Assembly: GCA_015062715.1 (NCBI GenBank)
Contig: SUUD01000095.1
Location: 1-7,348 of the forward strand
DNA: 7,348 nucleotides
DNA from: Olsenella sp.
GTDB lineage: Bacteria; Actinomycetota; Coriobacteriia; Coriobacteriales; Atopobiaceae
Direction of reading: 5' to 3'
This document shows, in pieces, positions 4,703 through 7,348 of this stretch (positions are counted from its first letter, which is position 1; each line of letters starts with the position of its first letter). The notes below the pieces were generated by a model. The model did not search any database, was not told where the DNA came from, and saw only the letters and a list, made by a program, of their open reading frames with translations. Position numbers and translations under genes: made by a program.

Positions 4703-6319
4703 CTACTCCTGGGACGCGGGCTGGGCACCTGCCAGCTCCTCGGCGGCGGGCGCCTCCGGCACGTGCGTCCTGCTGTAGGCGCGCAGGCAGAGGGCCACGA
4801 CCACCAGGAGCGCAAAGGCGAAGGCCATGGAGAAGATTGCGTTCTTCGACCAGCCGGCAAACAGGCAGGCGACAATGGAGCATGCCCCTACCGTGAGGGC
4901 GTAGGGCAGCTGCGAGTTGACGTGGGCCATGTGGTTGCAACCCGCTCCCGTCGACGAGAGGATCGTGGTGTCCGAGATGGGCGAGCAGTGGTCGCCAAAG
5001 ATGACGCCGGCGAGCACCGCGCCAAGCACCACGCTAATCTCCTCGGGGGCGACCGCGGCGCAGATGGTGATGGACATGGGGGTCATGATCGCCATGGCGC
5101 CCCAGGAGACGCCGGAGGTGAAGGAGATGGCGGCCGTCACCACGAAGAGCAGGGCCGGCAGGAGCATCCCCGGGGTCTCGACGGGAACGAGGCTGGCCAC
5201 GTAGGTGCCCGTGCCGAGCACCGCGTCGTCCATGACGCCAGCGAGCGACCAGGCGAGCACCAGCAGGAGCATGGTGTCGATCATCGACTTGAAGCCCTGG
5301 CTGAACGCGCCCATGAAGCTCTTCGTCGTGTGGAGCTTGCGGGGGACGTACAACAGGAAGGAGAAGAACAGCGAGACGACCGTGGCGTGGGTGAGCACCA
5401 GCGACGTGTCGACGTTGCCAAAGGCGACGAGCATGGACTCGCCGGCAAAGTAGCCTCCCTCGGCAAGCATGAGCAGGACGGTCGAGGCGATGAGCACGAG
5501 CATGGGCACGATGAGGTCGCTCGCGTGGGCATCGCCCTTGTCGCCCCAGTCGGGAATCTCGCCAAAGCGCAGCTCGTCGGTGATGTCGTTGCCGGCCTTG
5601 GCGGCCGCCTCGTATTTGGCCATGGGGCCGATGTTGATGTCCCAGACGGCCGAGAGAAGGACCATGAGCAGGGTGAGCCAGGCGTAGTAGTTGTAGGGCA
5701 GGGTCGACAGGAAGGCGTTGATGCCCGAGATGGAGAAGCCGTACTTGGTGAGGTTGGGGTTCATGAGGGCGATGACCGTGGCCACCCAGCTCGAGATGGG
5801 GAACAGGATGGTGACGGGCGCGGCCGTGGAGTCGTCGTTGTAGGCCAGGCGCGCCTTCGAGATGTTGAAGCGCTCGTAGATGGGCTGCATGACGTTGCCG
5901 ACGGTAAGCGCGTTGAAGTAGTCGTCGATGAAGATGAAGATGCCCAGGAAGAAGGCGAGGAGCTGGGCACCCAGGCGGGTCTTCACGTGCTTGGCCGCCC
6001 ACTGGGCGAAGGCCATCGACCCGCCCGCGTTGGAGACGACCTCGACAAAGCCGCCCAAAAGCCCGATGAAGATCATGAGCTCCATGTTCTCGAGGCTGGT
6101 GAGCACGCCAAAGACGGCGTTGATGCCCTCGTAGGCGGGGCCGAGGATGGGGTTGGACACCTCGAGCGCGGCACCTGCGGGTGCGAAGTTCACGAAGATG
6201 AAGTAGCCCACGATCACGCCGATGGACAACGAAAAGATTGCTCGCTTGGTCTTGATGGCAAGCGTGATGGCGACGAGGGGTGGGATGAGGGAGAGAATTC
6301 CGTAGGCGGAGCCTTCCAA
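4703..6319 (-). CDS. nhaC: NhaC-family Na+/H+ antiporter (COG1757)
   Basis: This 538-residue polytopic membrane protein has about a dozen hydrophobic segments from residue 8 to about 513, then a short Ala/Glu-rich cytoplasmic tail. Diagnostic motifs are IFIDDYFNALTVGNVM (129-144) and FGDHCSPISDTTILSSTGAG followed by CNHMAHVNSQLPY (441-473), the conserved blocks of the NhaC/MleN antiporter family. Members exchange Na+ for H+, and some couple this to an organic substrate, as MleN does with malate/lactate. The start is taken as TTG (6319-6317), giving the family-typical N-terminus MEGSAYGILSLIPPLVAI, because AGGAAGTGA (6325-6333) lies five bases upstream. A GTG three codons earlier (6328) overlaps that site. 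The frame stays open to 6514 without a good start. It is convergent with aguA and divergent from the aguD-like permease, so it is transcribed alone. It may handle Na+ or pH stress linked to agmatine use, or carry a related solute; the substrate is not shown. Confidence 0.9.
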   Translation of the reverse strand: MEGSAYGILSLIPPLVAITLAIKTKRAIFSLSIGVIVGYFIFVNFAPAGAALEVSNPILGPAYEGINAVFGVLTSLENMELMIFIGLLGGFVEVVSNAGGSMAFAQWAAKHVKTRLGAQLLAFFLGIFIFIDDYFNALTVGNVMQPIYERFNISKARLAYNDDSTAAPVTILFPISSWVATVIALMNPNLTKYGFSISGINAFLSTLPYNYYAWLTLLMVLLSAVWDINIGPMAKYEAAAKAGNDITDELRFGEIPDWGDKGDAHASDLIVPMLVLIASTVLLMLAEGGYFAGESMLVAFGNVDTSLVLTHATVVSLFFSFLLYVPRKLHTTKSFMGAFSQGFKSMIDTMLLLVLAWSLAGVMDDAVLGTGTYVASLVPVETPGMLLPALLFVVTAAISFTSGVSWGAMAIMTPMSITICAAVAPEEISVVLGAVLAGVIFGDHCSPISDTTILSSTGAGCNHMAHVNSQLPYALTVGACSIVACLFAGWSKNAIFSMAFAFALLVVVALCLRAYSRTHVPEAPAAEELAGAQPASQE

Positions 6320-6324
6320 AGGGA

Positions 6325-6333
6325 TCACTTCCT
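6325..6333 (-). promoter_or_regulatory. Ribosome binding site choosing the TTG start of nhaC
   Basis: The minus strand reads AGGAAGTGA, one mismatch from the AGGAGGTGA core complementary to 16S rRNA, five bases before TTG (6319). The rival GTG (6328-6326) lies inside this site and so is unlikely to be the initiator. Confidence 0.68.
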
Positions 6334-6338
6334 GTCGT

Positions 6339-6347
6339 GGGGGGGGG
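6339..6347 (-). repeat. Nine-base C homopolymer in the nhaC 5' leader
   Basis: The plus strand has nine consecutive Gs, read as nine Cs on the nhaC coding strand, ending five bases before its ribosome binding site. Homopolymers of this length are prone to slippage, and changes in length here could alter leader structure or translation. Confidence 0.85.
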
Positions 6348-6458
6348 TCAACGTCGTTGTAAGTAAAAGGTACGAGATTATTCGCGGCACGAATCGGTCG
6401 AGGGCGATTATTTTGGTTGAATGCAGTCGAACGGCCTCCGTTTGCGGCGGGCAGCCAT

Positions 6459-6493
6459 CCCCGCGAGGGGACTGCGGCCTCGCGGGTGTCCCC
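6459..6493. repeat. Two mutually exclusive hairpins
   Basis: CCCGCGAGG (6460-6468) is exactly complementary to CCTCGCGGG (6478-6486). GGGGAC (6467-6472) is exactly complementary to GTCCCC (6488-6493). The arms overlap, so both stems cannot form fully at once. No T run follows on either strand, so this is not a simple terminator. Whether it is transcribed as part of a leader is unknown. Confidence 0.5.
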
Positions 6494-6542
6494 GACGTCA
6501 CGAGTGTGGAGCAAACGATGCAGGAAAACGGCATAAACTCAC

Positions 6543-6571
6543 GGATTAGGTCCCCACGCGGGGGCTAATCC
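6543..6571 (+). repeat. Stem-loop GGATTAG...CTAATCC upstream of the permease
   Basis: Seven-base arms 6543-6549 and 6565-6571 pair perfectly. With one bulged G (6550), the inner TCCCC (6551-6555) pairs with GGGGG (6560-6564) around an ACGC loop. It lies about 138 bases before the permease start. It could be a protein operator or an RNA leader hairpin. No T-tract follows. Confidence 0.55.
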
Positions 6572-6586
6572 CACTGCCCACGGCCC

Positions 6587-6592
6587 TAAACC
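6587..6592 (+). promoter_or_regulatory. TAAACC half-site upstream of the permease
   Basis: This is the same hexamer seen five times upstream of ptcA. In context CCTAAACC (6585-6592) equals the left arm of the ptcA dyad (1814-1821). It is a single half-site about 117 bases before the permease start, placed where an activator shared with ptcA-aguA could bind. Chance occurrence cannot be excluded. Confidence 0.35.
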
Positions 6593-6694
6593 TGAATCAA
6601 CTCGCGCGCAGGGGAAGTCACTGCCATACTCACAATCGAAATCGTCGGCCGGGTTGACGGGCCCAGCCGCCACGAATGGCTCTATTGGCAAGAG

Positions 6695-6700
6695 AGAGGA
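6695..6700 (+). promoter_or_regulatory. Ribosome binding site choosing the GTG start of the permease
   Basis: AGAGGA lies eight bases before GTG (6709-6711). An in-frame ATG at 6676 would add 11 residues (MALLARERNEK) but has no purine-rich site before it and would place the ribosome binding site inside the coding region. Confidence 0.65.
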
Positions 6701-6708
6701 ACGAGAAA

Positions 6709-7348
6709 GTGGAAAAGAAGGGTCTTTCGTTCTTTACGATCATCTCCACGGTGATCTGCGTCGTCTTCGTGTGCGAAGCCGCCGCGCCGGCTGCCGCCAT
6801 CGGCAACCAGCAGTTCTTCTGGTGGATCTTCCTGATCATCACCTTCCTGGTCCCCTACGGCCTCGCGGTCGCGGAGCTCGGCACCGCCTATGAGTCCGAT
6901 GGCGGCATCATCGACTGGATCCGCGACGGCCTTGGTGACAAGTGGGCCGCCCGCGCAGCCTACTACTACTGGGTCAACTACCCGTTCTGGATCGCGTCGC
7001 TGGCCACGCTGTTCCCCTACATCATGACGATGATCTCGGGCTACACCATCGACTTCGAGGCCAACATCTGGGTCACCCTCGCCATCGAGCTGGCCTTCAC
7101 CTGGATCGTCACCTTCATGGCCTTCTCGCCCGTCTCCGACTCCGAGTGGGTCCTCAACGGTGGCGCCATCATCAAGGTCGCCGTGGCCGTCATCGTCGGC
7201 TGCGTCGGCATCTGGTACGCCGCCCAGAACGGATTCGCGTCCGACATGAGCGCCTCCACCTTCCTGCCCGATCTCTCCGGCGGCAACGCGCTCGGCTACC
7301 TCTCGATCATCATCTTCAACTTCATGGGCTTCGAGGTCATCTGCACCA
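6709..7348 (+). CDS. aguD: APC-family agmatine/putrescine antiporter (AguD-like), partial
   Basis: The first 213 codons are present and the frame is open at the window's right edge. The start is GTG, giving MEKKGLSFFTIISTVICVVF. Hydrophobic helices lie near residues 8-30, 36-56, 88-109, 119-139, 152-172 and 195-212. ELGTAYESDGGIIDWIRDGL (56-75) matches the second-to-third helix region of APC amino acid/polyamine exchangers, and WAARAAYYYWVNYPFW (79-94) resembles the corresponding stretch of AguD, the agmatine-putrescine exchanger of lactic acid bacteria. FNFMGFEV (203-210) is the helix-6 substrate-site motif of the superfamily. Full proteins are about 450 residues. In the pathway it would import agmatine in exchange for putrescine without net energy cost. 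It is cut off from ptcA-aguA by the opposite-strand antiporter gene and so needs its own promoter. The APC call is firm. Agmatine specificity is inferred from similarity and the neighbouring pathway genes. Confidence 0.82.
   Translation, partial: MEKKGLSFFTIISTVICVVFVCEAAAPAAAIGNQQFFWWIFLIITFLVPYGLAVAELGTAYESDGGIIDWIRDGLGDKWAARAAYYYWVNYPFWIASLATLFPYIMTMISGYTIDFEANIWVTLAIELAFTWIVTFMAFSPVSDSEWVLNGGAIIKVAVAVIVGCVGIWYAAQNGFASDMSASTFLPDLSGGNALGYLSIIIFNFMGFEVICT

Larger units (their letters stand above)
6320..6708. promoter_or_regulatory. Divergent control region between nhaC and the aguD-like permease
   Basis: These 389 bases hold no plausible gene. From left to right they contain the nhaC ribosome binding site and C9 tract, and two GATTATT copies 30 bases apart (6376-6382 and 6406-6412). 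The first copy adjoins an ATTCG-N5-CGAAT dyad (6380-6394), and both give AATAAT on the minus strand, possible -10 boxes without good -35 partners. Then come two overlapping alternative hairpins (6459-6493), a GGATTAG/CTAATCC stem-loop (6543-6571), a TAAACC site matching those upstream of ptcA (6587-6592), and the permease's ribosome binding site. A TTGACG at 6654-6659 resembles a -35, but no -10 follows at proper spacing. Confidence 0.55.

Noticed and set aside
6320..6514. N-terminal extension of nhaC to 6514
   Set aside because: The extra 65 residues are polar and unlike any antiporter N-terminus, and the frame includes the C9 tract and control region. A good ribosome binding site marks the TTG at 6319.
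4664..6568. 634-codon plus-strand open frame opposite nhaC
   Set aside because: The composition is typical of an antisense shadow (Gly, Asp, His, Glu, Arg), and it crosses the terminator and the control region. The minus strand encodes an unmistakable NhaC protein.
6654..6686. Sigma-70 promoter TTGACG for the permease
   Set aside because: The -35 is good, but at 16-18 bases downstream there is only GC-rich TGGCTC-like sequence, and the start would fall on top of the ribosome binding site.
6676..6708. ATG at 6676 as the permease start
   Set aside because: It has no purine-rich site before it, and the GTG at 6709 follows AGAGGA at proper spacing.

Overview
The window reads as a piece of a GC-rich actinobacterial chromosome, most likely from class Coriobacteriia (an Olsenella/Atopobium/Collinsella-like gut or oral anaerobe). 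This placement is inference. It rests on strongly C/G-ending codons, clear Shine-Dalgarno sites, several TTG/GTG starts and a membrane-anchored LuxR-type regulator, a class that is abundant in that group. No rRNA, tRNA, CRISPR array, transposase or phage gene is visible.

Layout. A 5'-truncated-by-window TRIC/UPF0126 (YicG-like) membrane protein lies on the minus strand at 1-625. Upstream of it, also on the minus strand, is a seven-helix membrane LuxR regulator (733-1704) that matches the architecture of AguR. Divergent from it across a 277-bp control region are putrescine carbamoyltransferase (1982-3058) and agmatine deiminase (3238-4443), which end at a strong intrinsic terminator (4473-4506). 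A convergent gap of about 200 bp carries a minus-strand terminator and unusual G5/C6 palindromic repeats. Next is a minus-strand NhaC-family Na+/H+ antiporter (4703-6319), then a 389-bp control region rich in hairpins, then the start of an APC-family permease resembling the agmatine/putrescine exchanger AguD (6709 to the window end).

Together the genes make an agmatine deiminase (AgDI) system. The permease would exchange agmatine for putrescine. AguA hydrolyses agmatine to N-carbamoylputrescine and ammonia. The transcarbamoylase phosphorolyses that to putrescine and carbamoyl phosphate, and a carbamate kinase (not in this window) would make ATP. The membrane regulator would sense agmatine and activate the genes. 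The arrangement differs from the compact aguR-aguBDAC cluster of lactic acid bacteria: the regulator is divergent, aguD is separated from aguA by an antiporter on the other strand, and the kinase is not adjacent.

The pathway is known, so nothing here is a wholly new system. The least explained signals are non-coding. A TAAACC/GGTTTA element recurs six times, only in the two control regions by eye, and includes a perfect 6-4-6 dyad. There is a 17-bp intercistronic hairpin with no U-tract, a pair of G5/C6 palindromes, and a nine-base C tract just upstream of the antiporter's ribosome binding site.
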